Below, piece after piece: positions 8,452 to 15,030 of a DNA stretch of 21,920 bases; the first letter of the stretch is position 1, and every line of letters begins with the position of its first letter. A program made the position numbers and the translations under genes. The DNA comes from JBILXY01 sp044378055 (GTDB lineage: Bacteria; Patescibacteriota; JACMRA01), in contig JBILXY010000016.1 in NCBI GenBank assembly GCA_044378055.1, forward strand, positions 1 through 21,920, written 5' to 3'. Below the pieces are notes generated by a model that had not been told where the DNA came from, did not search any database, and saw nothing but the letters and a program-made list of their open reading frames with translations.

Positions 8452-9324
8452 GTGCAACACCAGTTTATAACAATTCATGACATAAATATTTCATATCAAA
8501 TTCGTAATGAAAGTGCGGTAAAATCGATATTTGTAATTCACGGTTGGGCCTTAAAAGGCACCGAAAATTGGCAAAGTTTTTTGGATAAACTGGCAGCAAA
8601 AAGGTTGGATTATAAAATTTTGAGTTTAGATTTGCCCGGCTTTGGGTTATCGCAGCCACCAAAAGAAGTATGGGGAGTGGCGGAATACTCAAAATTTATA
8701 AGCGACTTGTTGGACAAGCTAAGCATAAATCCCGATGTAATTATTGCCCATTCCTTTGGCGGAGCGATTACCGTGGAATATTTAAGTAAGTTAAAAGCCG
8801 AGTATGCTACTAAAGTTGAAGTTGAGAATGACGGCAAATCTGCAAATTATAAAGTTAAGCGGAGCAGAAGTAAACCCAGACTAATTCTAATGGCTCCAGC
8901 AATCGTTCGCCAGAATCCGAGTTTTATTAAAAAAACGCTTCAAAAAATATTTAGCACCGGCAAAAAAATTTTAATTTTACTCAAGCTGGAAAAATTTTAC
9001 ACCACATTACGCCAAATTATTTATAAATTTTATGGCTCTACCGACTATCTTAAATCAGATAAAATTATGTCTGAAATATTTCTAAAGGTTATTTATCAAG
9101 ATTGCGTAAATTTGCTTAAAAAACTAGATAATCAAACCTTAATTTTGTGGGGCGAAAAGGATGCTCAGACACCCCTTTGGCAAGCTAAAATAATAGATTC
9201 TGAACTTAAAAATTCAAAATTAGTAATTCTAGAAAACGCCCGCCACGCCATTCACCTTCAAGCCGAAGAAAAAGTCTTAGCCGAAATAGAAAAGTTTATT
9301 GAGTTTAAAAACGACTACCAATAA
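8452..9324 (+). CDS. alpha/beta hydrolase fold protein
   Basis: 290 aa with the alpha/beta-hydrolase layout: oxyanion region VIHGWALKG (28-36), LDLPGFGLSQ (59-68), nucleophile elbow AHSFGG with Ser101, acid Asp237 in LILWGEKDAQTP, and His265 in NARHAIHLQ. The triad appears complete, so it is probably an esterase, lipase or acyl-transfer enzyme, soluble and without a signal peptide; the substrate cannot be inferred. Between the nucleophile and the strand RLILMAPA lies a charged segment (about 115-142, Lys/Arg/Ser-rich), longer than in compact relatives. GTG 8452 is used: the frame offers no nearby ATG, and the predicted transcription start falls on this codon. Confidence 0.88.
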   Translation: MQHQFITIHDINISYQIRNESAVKSIFVIHGWALKGTENWQSFLDKLAAKRLDYKILSLDLPGFGLSQPPKEVWGVAEYSKFISDLLDKLSINPDVIIAHSFGGAITVEYLSKLKAEYATKVEVENDGKSANYKVKRSRSKPRLILMAPAIVRQNPSFIKKTLQKIFSTGKKILILLKLEKFYTTLRQIIYKFYGSTDYLKSDKIMSEIFLKVIYQDCVNLLKKLDNQTLILWGEKDAQTPLWQAKIIDSELKNSKLVILENARHAIHLQAEEKVLAEIEKFIEFKNDYQ

Positions 9325-9327
9325 AAT

Positions 9328-9417
9328 TCCCCTCTTGAAACACCGGTACAGTTCGGGTTTCCCGAACGACATGAGTGTCCGAAGGGGTGGCAGTCGCAGA
9401 CTGACGGGGTGTTTTCC
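9328..9417. repeat. GC-rich multi-hairpin intergenic repeat element
   Basis: This roughly 90-bp block is clearly richer in GC than its neighbours and folds extensively. AAACACC (9338-9344) pairs with GGTGTTT (9408-9414). Inside are a perfect 7-bp hairpin GTTCGGG/CCCGAAC (9351-9367, loop TTT), GACA/TGTC (9368-9379) and CAGTC/GACTG (9391-9403, loop GCA). An alternative stem pairs CCCC (9329-9332) with GGGG (9384-9387). The right half resembles a widespread bacterial intergenic palindrome that yields spurious HPVSLRLPPL-type peptides. It follows the hydrolase gene and could also end its transcript. Confidence 0.6.
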
Positions 9418-9500
9418 ATACAGAAAAACACAGTTTACCAGCAACTCAGCTCAAGTTTAAAGATGAGAATTCGTCTTTTTAGCTAAAGATACCCTAATCC

Positions 9501-9740
9501 CTACCTTCTTCTAAAAATCCTATCCAACACAAATTCTGTAACATCAGACAAAAGCCCATAACTTCTTTTCGAAAATTGATTAACTTGAACTTCAATGTCA
9601 TTAGCCAAAGAAACTGCTTTATTTCTTAAAATCACATTAGTTCTCCATAAAGAAAAAACCAATACAATTCCCGAAACACAAATTAAATTAAAAAATATTA
9701 AAGCGAATATTTGCAGCCAGTATAAAATTTCAGGAGACAT
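9501..9740 (-). CDS. small single-TM protein, unknown function
   Basis: 79 aa, not recognised. Residues 8-30 form one hydrophobic TM helix (LQIFALIFFNLICVSGIVLVF), followed by a basic and amphipathic C-terminal region ending DRIFRRR, probably cytoplasmic. The layout recalls small membrane adaptor or DUF948-like proteins, but there is no firm family match. Reality is supported by a very good promoter (TTGTCA, 17 nt, TAAAAT at 9788-9760) and by the lack of any competing gene. ATG 9740 would follow a leader of about 12 nt with no obvious Shine-Dalgarno sequence. Confidence 0.6.
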   Translation of the reverse strand: MSPEILYWLQIFALIFFNLICVSGIVLVFSLWRTNVILRNKAVSLANDIEVQVNQFSKRSYGLLSDVTEFVLDRIFRRR

Positions 9741-9759
9741 AGTTTGATGTGTTAATCAA

Positions 9760-9837
9760 ATTTTACCTCAACAATTTTTTTTTGACAATTACTGAATTTG
9801 GTTGTAGCATTTACATAGTTTTATTCACGTTTACTAA
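9760..9837. promoter_or_regulatory. divergent promoters with a shared -35 (small membrane protein / SpoT-like)
   Basis: TTGACAA at 9782-9788 serves both strands. Plus: TTGACA (9782-9787), 17 nt, TAGCAT (9805-9810), start about 9817 and a 29-nt leader to ATG 9846. Minus: TTGTCA (9788-9783), 17 nt, TAAAAT (9765-9760; 5/6), start about 9753. A second plus-strand candidate, TTTACA (9810-9815), 16 nt, TACTAA (9832-9837), would start at or next to ATG 9846. The minus and distal plus promoters are among the best in the window. Confidence 0.6.
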
Positions 9838-9845
9838 CCATCCAA

Positions 9846-11072
9846 ATGGAGTTAAGTTTAGTTATAGACAAAGAAGATTTAGGCAAGGCTTCCCAGCAGC
9901 TTTGGGACTTTATTTCTGTAAAACTTAACTATTTGTCACCTGAAAATTTTGAAATCGTTAGGCTGGCCTTTAATCAAATGGTGCTTGCCCACAATCATCA
10001 AAGAAGAAAAAGTGGAGATTTTTATATAATCCACCCTGTTCAAGCCTGTTCAATTTTAGCCGAAATGAAACTTGATACAGAAACCCTAGCTGCCTGCCTA
10101 CTCCATGATGTTCCAGAAGATACCGAATTTACAATTGAAGATTTAGGCAATCTTTTCAGCCCTGAAATTGTTTTTCTAGTTGCCGGTGTTACCAAATTAA
10201 GCATAATTAAATACCGTGAAAATGATATTTACGCAAAAAATATCCAACGACTAATTATAGCCATGAACCAAGATTTGCGGGTTATTCTTATTAAACTTGC
10301 AGATAGAATTCATAATCTAACCACTTTGGATGCCTTGAAGCCCGAAAAAGCTAAAAGAATTGCCCTTGAAAGTTTAGAAATATATGTTCCTATTGCTAGA
10401 AGACTTGGCTTAAACTGGCTAAGTGAATTAATGGAAAACAGCGCATTCCAATATGCTTACCCAGAAATAAAAGAAAATCTAACTGCCAGTTTTGAACAGA
10501 AGCTTACTCTTAAAACTGCAATTGCAAATAAAATTATTTCCATTATTAATGATAAAATTAAACAAGAAAATTTTAAAGTAGTTGGAATTATAAAAAAACC
10601 GCGTACCATTTATTCAATTTTTAGAAAATCCAATACTTCTTTAATTAAAGCCAAAAAGTTTCAAAATAATTTAAGAATTATGTGCATAGTTAAAGACTTT
10701 AACGCATGTAATTCTATGTTGAATATACTTGGGGAAGTGGATGGAATGAACCTATCTAATATTCGTAATTATACCAATAAAACTGATATTGAAAGTTATA
10801 AAGGCATTAAATTGTTTGTAACTTTGGAAAATGGTGAAGAATGCGAGCTTCAGATTAAAACAAAAAACATGTATTTATTTTATAAATACGGAATTGGCCT
10901 ACTTTGGTCGGAAAAATTGATCCCAATTACACAACAGAAATCTATTTCACAAAAATTATCTACTTTCAATGTTCAATGGATTAAACAACTGGTAAATCTT
11001 GGAAACCAAGACCTTAATCAAGAAATTTATTTAGATAAATTAATCAAGGGTCTAAAGCTAACAATTGCTTGA
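9846..11072 (+). CDS. RelA/SpoT-like (p)ppGpp hydrolase with degenerate synthetase domain
   Basis: 408 aa. The HD hydrolase domain (about 35-200) is intact: RRKSGDFYIIHP with His63, LLHDVPEDT with His87-Asp88 and Glu91-Asp92, VAGVTKL, and LADRIHN with Asp153 and Asn157, matching the Mn2+-dependent pyrophosphohydrolase of Rel/SpoT. The following region aligns with the synthetase (KKPRTIYSIFRKS near 247-259, ECELQIKT later) but has lost its key parts: the YDLLAIR-type Asp/Arg motif reads QNNLRIM, and the GRFKDYIA...NGYQSLH stretch is absent. TGS and ACT domains are missing; full Rel proteins have 700 or more residues. It most likely degrades (p)ppGpp and does not make it. ATG 9846 lacks a Shine-Dalgarno sequence. 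dnaN follows 34 nt downstream, so the two may be co-transcribed. Confidence 0.88.
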   Translation: MELSLVIDKEDLGKASQQLWDFISVKLNYLSPENFEIVRLAFNQMVLAHNHQRRKSGDFYIIHPVQACSILAEMKLDTETLAACLLHDVPEDTEFTIEDLGNLFSPEIVFLVAGVTKLSIIKYRENDIYAKNIQRLIIAMNQDLRVILIKLADRIHNLTTLDALKPEKAKRIALESLEIYVPIARRLGLNWLSELMENSAFQYAYPEIKENLTASFEQKLTLKTAIANKIISIINDKIKQENFKVVGIIKKPRTIYSIFRKSNTSLIKAKKFQNNLRIMCIVKDFNACNSMLNILGEVDGMNLSNIRNYTNKTDIESYKGIKLFVTLENGEECELQIKTKNMYLFYKYGIGLLWSEKLIPITQQKSISQKLSTFNVQWIKQLVNLGNQDLNQEIYLDKLIKGLKLTIA

Positions 11073-11097
11073 CATTCATTAGCAAATAAGGCATTTT
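11069..11097 (+). promoter_or_regulatory. possible dnaN promoter overlapping the upstream stop codon
   Basis: A perfect TTGACA (11069-11074) overlaps the TGA stop of the SpoT-like gene. A 17-nt spacer and CATTTT (11092-11097) follow, with a start at about 11104-11107, at the dnaN ATG. The -10 is weak (3/6). Confidence 0.4.
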
Positions 11098-11106
11098 AAG
11101 AATATT

Positions 11107-12264
11107 ATGACCTTCTTTACTTTGAACCAAAAAGATCTAACCCAAGCCTTTAGTTTAATTAATCAAATAAGCCCAAGAAAAAGTGATGTTGACCTTTTTA
11201 CCTATACTAAAATTCAAGTAAAGCCAGAAGAAACAATTGTTGAAGCTTTTAACCCTAATTTGATTTATTCCATAGTTTTACCTCCTTCTAAACCTTATAC
11301 TTTAAGCCAAGAAGTATCCTTTTTAATTAAAACCGATTTGCTAATTTCCAGTATTGCTTTGTTAAATGAAGATCAAATTGGCTTCGAACTAAACCTTGAT
11401 AAAAGCACTTTAATTGTTCAGGGCTCAAAATCTAAACATACTTTAAGAATTGAAACTTCTTTGCTTGATCAGTTTGTGCTGCCTATTAAAAACCCTACTA
11501 CTTTAAATACCGTAGAAGTGGATATTAAAAGTTTTCTGCGCGCCAATAAAATTGCTAAAATAGCCGTTGGAAACCCAAGAACCACCTATCAAAATGAATT
11601 TTTGAACATTTGTTACACCTTGAAACCAAATTCTAAACTAGCTGTTGTTTCCTCTGATAAACTAAGGTTGGCCATTTCTGAAATTTCAGCAAATTATACT
11701 TCCGAAATTGAAGAAGCTAAAAATATTTTAATACCACCTAAATCGGTTGACTTATTAGAAAGCATCGCTGGCGATCAAGAAAAATTAAAATTACAAATTG
11801 AAGAAGATTTTATTTGGATTGAAAACGGAAATCAAGTTCTGGGAATTCGCCAATCTTCAGGCACTTATGCCCCTTATGAAAGAATTATTCCACAAAGTTT
11901 TGCATGTAATTTTACCATAAATTCTAAAGACTTTCTACTTGCTTTGAAACAAGTTTATTTTTCAGCCAAAGCCAACACAATTAACAAAACAACCCAAATT
12001 TTAGTTCAACCAAGTAACAAAAAAATGGTATTAAGTTCACAAACCAGCGACGGTTATTCCAGCGAAACTAATATAGATATTCTAAATTATGAAGGAACAA
12101 TGGAAGACTGGTCACAATCCTTCAACGCCGATTTCTTGTTAGAATATTTGTCTTCAGTAGAAACCGAAAATGTTTTATGGGAAAGCAACCCGGGCAAACC
12201 AGCTGTTCTTTCACCAGAAGGAAAAAAGGAAACTGAGTTTTATTTGGTAAGTGGATTGAGGTAA
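11107..12264 (+). CDS. dnaN: DNA polymerase III beta subunit (sliding clamp)
   Basis: 385 aa, slightly above the usual clamp length of about 370. DnaN dimers form the ring that tethers replicative polymerase to DNA. The protein is diverged, but the three-domain pattern is visible: domain 1 from FFTLNQKDLTQAFSLINQI; domain 2 from about 135 (VEVDIKSFLRANKIAKIAVG, then SSDKLRLAISE, like the family's ATDGHRLA); a linker YAPYERIIP corresponding to YPxxxxxIP; and domain 3 from about 272 (INSKDFLLALKQV). The C-terminus YLVSGLR stands where typical clamps end in MPMRL, so the partner-binding groove may be altered. ATG 11107 has no Shine-Dalgarno sequence. It could be a second clamp paralogue; only the whole genome can tell. 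Confidence 0.87.
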   Translation: MTFFTLNQKDLTQAFSLINQISPRKSDVDLFTYTKIQVKPEETIVEAFNPNLIYSIVLPPSKPYTLSQEVSFLIKTDLLISSIALLNEDQIGFELNLDKSTLIVQGSKSKHTLRIETSLLDQFVLPIKNPTTLNTVEVDIKSFLRANKIAKIAVGNPRTTYQNEFLNICYTLKPNSKLAVVSSDKLRLAISEISANYTSEIEEAKNILIPPKSVDLLESIAGDQEKLKLQIEEDFIWIENGNQVLGIRQSSGTYAPYERIIPQSFACNFTINSKDFLLALKQVYFSAKANTINKTTQILVQPSNKKMVLSSQTSDGYSSETNIDILNYEGTMEDWSQSFNADFLLEYLSSVETENVLWESNPGKPAVLSPEGKKETEFYLVSGLR

Positions 12265-12378
12265 AACTATTATAAATAAACTAACTTATAATTGGGATCA
12301 GCTGTATTTTAGAATATCATATATAAACAAGTGCAAGCACAGGTTTTTAGTTAAGATAAATTTTTTTGACATCGGAAA

Positions 12379-12410
12379 CACCAAGATTTACTTGGTGAGA
12401 TTTTAGTTTT
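12379..12410. terminator. bidirectional terminator between dnaN and the pseudo-receiver gene
   Basis: Perfect 7-bp stem CACCAAG (12379-12385) and CTTGGTG (12391-12397) with an ATTTA loop. On the plus strand a T-rich tail (ATTTTAGTTTT) follows, ending dnaN transcription; on the minus strand the tail is short (TTTCC). The rest of the 144-nt spacer (12265-12378) is AT-rich with no gene. Confidence 0.65.
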
Positions 12411-12798
12411 AGCTTAACATAAGTTGTGTGACATCAGGATGTTCTTTTGAAACAACTCCCGAAATGTTGTATTGTCCGAACAATTGGTCTGCTTCCACAT
12501 CTTCTAAAGATGCATCAGTGAAAAGAAAAATATTAGCATCTTTAGATTCACTACAAAATCTATCGTTCCTTACCATTTTAGCAAGATCGTAAAAGTTGGC
12601 ACAGGTTTGTGCAAGAAAGCCAATAATTATTATAGTATAAACTGAACTCATCAGTTCATTTCTTAACAGACTCTGAGAATCGCCATTTTCTGGTACCAGA
12701 AGTGTTTTGACCTCTAAACCATTGTTAGCAAGGATTTGTTGAAGTTGTTCAATGGCTTCAATGTTATCTTCCTTTTCAACAATTAAAAATTTTACCAC
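12409..12798 (-). CDS. receiver-like (CheY-fold) protein lacking the phospho-acceptor Asp
   Basis: 129 aa, tentatively a stand-alone response-regulator-like fold. Predicted strands alternate with helices: VKFLIVEKED (2-11), EVKTLLVP (29-36), YTIIIIG (54-60), NIFLFTDAS (89-97), ISGVVSKEHPD (112-122). The strand-4 Ser/Thr (T94/S97) and strand-5 Lys (K118) are where CheY places its conserved pair, and E10/D11 could be the acidic pair, but the expected Asp at the end of strand 3 is Gly60. If the fold is right, this is a pseudo-receiver that does not use the canonical Asp. No output domain or adjacent kinase is present. The GTG start at 12798 is supported by a Shine-Dalgarno sequence, GAGGA at 12810-12806, 7 nt away. 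It is divergent from msrB. Confidence 0.65.
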   Translation of the reverse strand: MVKFLIVEKEDNIEAIEQLQQILANNGLEVKTLLVPENGDSQSLLRNELMSSVYTIIIIGFLAQTCANFYDLAKMVRNDRFCSESKDANIFLFTDASLEDVEADQLFGQYNISGVVSKEHPDVTQLMLS

Positions 12799-12818
12799 AA
12801 ATATTTCCTCACAAAGTA

Positions 12819-12847
12819 ATTAAAGTTAATGTTGTATACAAAAACAA
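12819..12847 (-). promoter_or_regulatory. promoter of the pseudo-receiver gene with a palindrome in the spacer
   Basis: Minus strand: TTGTTT (12847-12842), 17 nt, TTTAAT (12824-12819; 5/6), start near 12812 and a leader of about 14 nt containing the GAGGA Shine-Dalgarno sequence. A perfect 10-bp palindrome TTGTATACAA (12832-12841) fills the spacer next to the -35, where an operator would lie. Confidence 0.5.
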
Positions 12848-12924
12848 TTTTTATGATAATTACAAAACATGGTAAATGTCAAATAATACAGTTAAAACCT
12901 ATCTATCTTTGCAATCAATACAAT

Positions 12925-12953
12925 TTGACCAAAAACTACCAAACAACAATTCA
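12925..12953 (+). promoter_or_regulatory. possible msrB promoter
   Basis: TTGACC (12925-12930) starts exactly 35 nt before the ATG at 12960. The corresponding -10 at 17-nt spacing is poor (AATTCA, 12948-12953). Listed because the spacing repeats that of several other genes here and supports the shorter start. Confidence 0.35.
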
Positions 12954-12959
12954 TTTCTT

Positions 12960-13358
12960 ATGCCCTACAAAATTCAAAAAACTGAGGAGGAGTGGAAGAA
13001 AATTCTTACGGCAGAACAATATCATATTTTAAGGGAAAGCGGAACCGAGGCTGCTTTTTGTGGATTATTATACAACAACCATAAAGACGGAAAATACTCT
13101 TGTGGAGCTTGTAAAACCCCAATTTTTGCATCGGATAACAAGTATGAATCTGGTACAGGATGGCCTAGTTTTTTTCAACCGATTTCTGCAGATTTATTAG
13201 AACAAAAGGATGATAGAAAATTTGGAATGCTTCGAACCGAAGTAAACTGTGCAACCTGCGGCAGCCACTTAGGCCATGTATTCCCAGACGGCCCAGCCCC
13301 AACCGGTTTAAGATACTGTATAAATTCAGAGGCTTTGGTGTTTGTGGAGAATAAATAA
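12960..13358 (+). CDS. msrB: peptide-methionine (R)-S-oxide reductase MsrB
   Basis: Repairs oxidised proteins by reducing methionine-R-sulfoxide. From ATG 12960 the protein has 132 aa and begins PYKIQKTEEEWKKILT, the normal MsrB start. Zinc-binding pairs C48/C51 (CGAC) and C97/C100 (CATC) are present, as are SGTGWPSFFQPI (64-75), GSHLGHVFPDGP (101-112) and the catalytic Cys120 in GLRYCINSEAL. Cys34 in AAFCG could act as resolving cysteine. The frame is open for 28 more codons to an ATG at 12876, but that extension is Asn/Gln-rich and lacks family similarity. No MsrA is adjacent. It is cytoplasmic, since no signal peptide is present. Confidence 0.95.
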   Translation: MPYKIQKTEEEWKKILTAEQYHILRESGTEAAFCGLLYNNHKDGKYSCGACKTPIFASDNKYESGTGWPSFFQPISADLLEQKDDRKFGMLRTEVNCATCGSHLGHVFPDGPAPTGLRYCINSEALVFVENK

Positions 13359-13383
13359 ACTAAATTTAATTCCCCAAGTTTTC

Positions 13384-13458
13384 GATCCTGAACCGTAGGG
13401 GCGTAGTTTACTAGCCACAAGCCACGAAACGCTTTAGATCCTGAAATAAATTCAGGAT
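13384..13458. repeat. palindromic repeat of the PEFISGS type
   Basis: GATCCTGAA occurs twice (13384-13392 and 13437-13445). The second copy forms a perfect 8-bp hairpin: ATCCTGAA (13438-13445) and TTCAGGAT (13451-13458) around a 5-nt loop. Read on the minus strand it encodes HCYPEFISGS, a peptide known from spurious ORFs made by a dispersed palindromic repeat seen in many bacteria. It sits between convergent msrB and the glucosaminidase gene and could act as a transcript end. Confidence 0.65.
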
Positions 13459-13492
13459 AACAATGTAGCGGAGGCTCTTTCAAATAACACTA

Positions 13493-14896
13493 TTACTTAT
13501 CCAAATAAGCTTGAATATCTTTGGCCATTTCTTCTATTTTTGTGCAATAATCGCCGTTTGGATTATAAATTCTCCATTTCCTACAGTCTGGTACACCTCT
13601 GTCTTCAAAGCTTTTATACCACTTTCCAAAAGCTTCAACACCGTCGTCCCAATTAGAATATCCCGAGCTTGATGAGCCTGTTAAGCCAATTGAATAAATA
13701 TTTTTATAGGTGTTTGGCCTTGTTGGGTTTCCTGATGCTGTAAACCTATCTGTTCCAAACCTAGATTCATTTCTAGCTAGTGCTAAAACATATTTTAATG
13801 GAGTATCATATTCTATGGAAACTTCTAAAAATTTAGCGGCTTGAACTGGAACTTCATAATCTCTATCGTAAACATCGTAAGACCTGTATTGTTTAATATA
13901 AGCATCAATCTTTCCTACTAATCTAACATATTCAACCTTTTTATCGGCCAGCTTAGCACTCTCTTTAATGGTGGTGGTATCAATTTTGGCGATTTCTGAA
14001 TAACTTTTCACACCAAAAAGTTGTAACAGTGAATCTGTTCCAGCCGATGGATTTTCAGTAATTGGAGTATTAACAGCCTTGGAAACTAGATTTTCTTTTG
14101 CTTGTTGAATATTTAGAAGAGGGCTAAATTTCTGAACTTCAGTATCGGAATCAAAATTGATTGGATTGCAAGTTTTTGGATTAGTTAAAGCAATCAGAAG
14201 TTGAGCATCAGTTTTTTCATTACTACAAGTATATTTGCTTGTTGGGTTTGTATCTAGAATAAATTCTTCTTTGTTGGTTAGCCCGTCACTATCTGTATCA
14301 TCATCAGCGTTAATAAACAAATCGTTGTTCTTAGATTTTATCCAAGTTTTATACAATTCATCCTCGGTATTCACACTTTCGCTAACACCTGCAACCTGCC
14401 CTAAAGCAGAGAAAGATTTCAAGTTATCAAATTTTAGCGTACCAGAAATAAATCCTGTAAGCATGCTGATTATTAAAATAAAGGCGGAAGAGACACTAAC
14501 CATTGCAAAAGTTTTTTTCTTGTTCTCTTTTTTGAAAGGCAACAAAAATTTACTAATTACAGAATCCTTTTTAGGCTTAGTCAATCTTTTTCTTGGATAG
14601 GCGTAATCAGCTAAATCTGGGAAAACTTCCTCTTCTTTAATTTCCTCTATTTTAGGAATAATTCTAACTGGCAGCACTCTAGATTTAATCTTTACAGGAA
14701 GTAAGTATGCAACATCATGGTTGGTAACATCAACTAAACTTTTTAGTTGGGAATTCTTAATTTGCTTAAAAGCTTTAAATTCGATGTTTCGAATATTTGG
14801 GGTAAATTGGATAACACTTAAACCAGCCTGATTGTTATTCAAGCTATTATTCCAAGCATTTCCAGCTGGAGAATTTGTATGATTCAAGTTACTCAT
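13493..14896 (-). CDS. membrane-anchored glucosaminidase-like peptidoglycan hydrolase
   Basis: 467 aa. Residues 1-128 are a long, charged, presumably cytoplasmic N-terminus; 129-150 is one TM helix. The exported part has a Ca2+-binding thrombospondin type 3-like repeat, DDDTDSDGLTNKEEF with DTNP (198-218), a spacer, and a C-terminal domain (about 345-467) resembling the beta-N-acetylglucosaminidase/lysozyme fold (PF01832-like): LKYVLALARNESRFGTD with candidate catalytic Glu377, KNIYSIG (398-404) and WDDGVEAFGKWYKSF (416-430). It probably cuts glycan strands during wall growth or division. Two late cysteines (C438, C451) could form a disulfide. ATG 14896 has AGGT 7 nt upstream and a strong promoter. 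The cytoplasmic domain is not recognised. Confidence 0.8.
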   Translation of the reverse strand: MSNLNHTNSPAGNAWNNSLNNNQAGLSVIQFTPNIRNIEFKAFKQIKNSQLKSLVDVTNHDVAYLLPVKIKSRVLPVRIIPKIEEIKEEEVFPDLADYAYPRKRLTKPKKDSVISKFLLPFKKENKKKTFAMVSVSSAFILIISMLTGFISGTLKFDNLKSFSALGQVAGVSESVNTEDELYKTWIKSKNNDLFINADDDTDSDGLTNKEEFILDTNPTSKYTCSNEKTDAQLLIALTNPKTCNPINFDSDTEVQKFSPLLNIQQAKENLVSKAVNTPITENPSAGTDSLLQLFGVKSYSEIAKIDTTTIKESAKLADKKVEYVRLVGKIDAYIKQYRSYDVYDRDYEVPVQAAKFLEVSIEYDTPLKYVLALARNESRFGTDRFTASGNPTRPNTYKNIYSIGLTGSSSSGYSNWDDGVEAFGKWYKSFEDRGVPDCRKWRIYNPNGDYCTKIEEMAKDIQAYLDK

Positions 14897-14922
14897 TTAC
14901 TGACCTGTGATTAAGTAATTTG

Positions 14923-14951
14923 ATTATATCACACAATTTTTAACTAAGCAA
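14923..14951 (-). promoter_or_regulatory. promoter of the glucosaminidase gene, perfect -10
   Basis: Minus strand: TTGCTT (14951-14946), 17 nt, TATAAT (14928-14923), with TGA directly before the -10, making an extended element. The start would be near 14916, giving a leader of about 20 nt. This is the best -10 in the window; the -35 is weak, as is usual with extended -10 promoters. Confidence 0.7.
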
Positions 14952-14980
14952 ACATAGATCGAAACAAACTTTTTTGTAAT

Positions 14981-15002
14981 TAAAACAAGCCCCTTTCGGG
15001 GC
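14981..15002 (-). terminator. intrinsic terminator of tuf
   Basis: Read on the minus strand, GCCCC and GGGGC (15002-14989) enclose a GAAA tetraloop and are followed by TTGTTTTA. It lies 29 nt after the tuf stop codon. The very stable tetraloop hairpin plus U-rich tail is a standard terminator. Confidence 0.85.
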
Positions 15003-15030
15003 AAGCTTATTTTTAGTAATTTACTTTCTA

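Noticed and set aside
12366..12371. TTGACA on the plus strand as a promoter
   Set aside because: No acceptable -10 follows and no plus-strand gene begins nearby; it precedes the terminator hairpin.
12876..12959. 28-residue N-terminal extension of MsrB
   Set aside because: Low-complexity, unlike MsrB family starts, and it runs through the likely promoter.
13175..13483. Minus-strand 102-aa frame starting MKEPPLHCYPEFISGS
   Set aside because: It overlaps msrB on the opposite strand, and its first part is the translation of a palindromic repeat known to give false ORFs.
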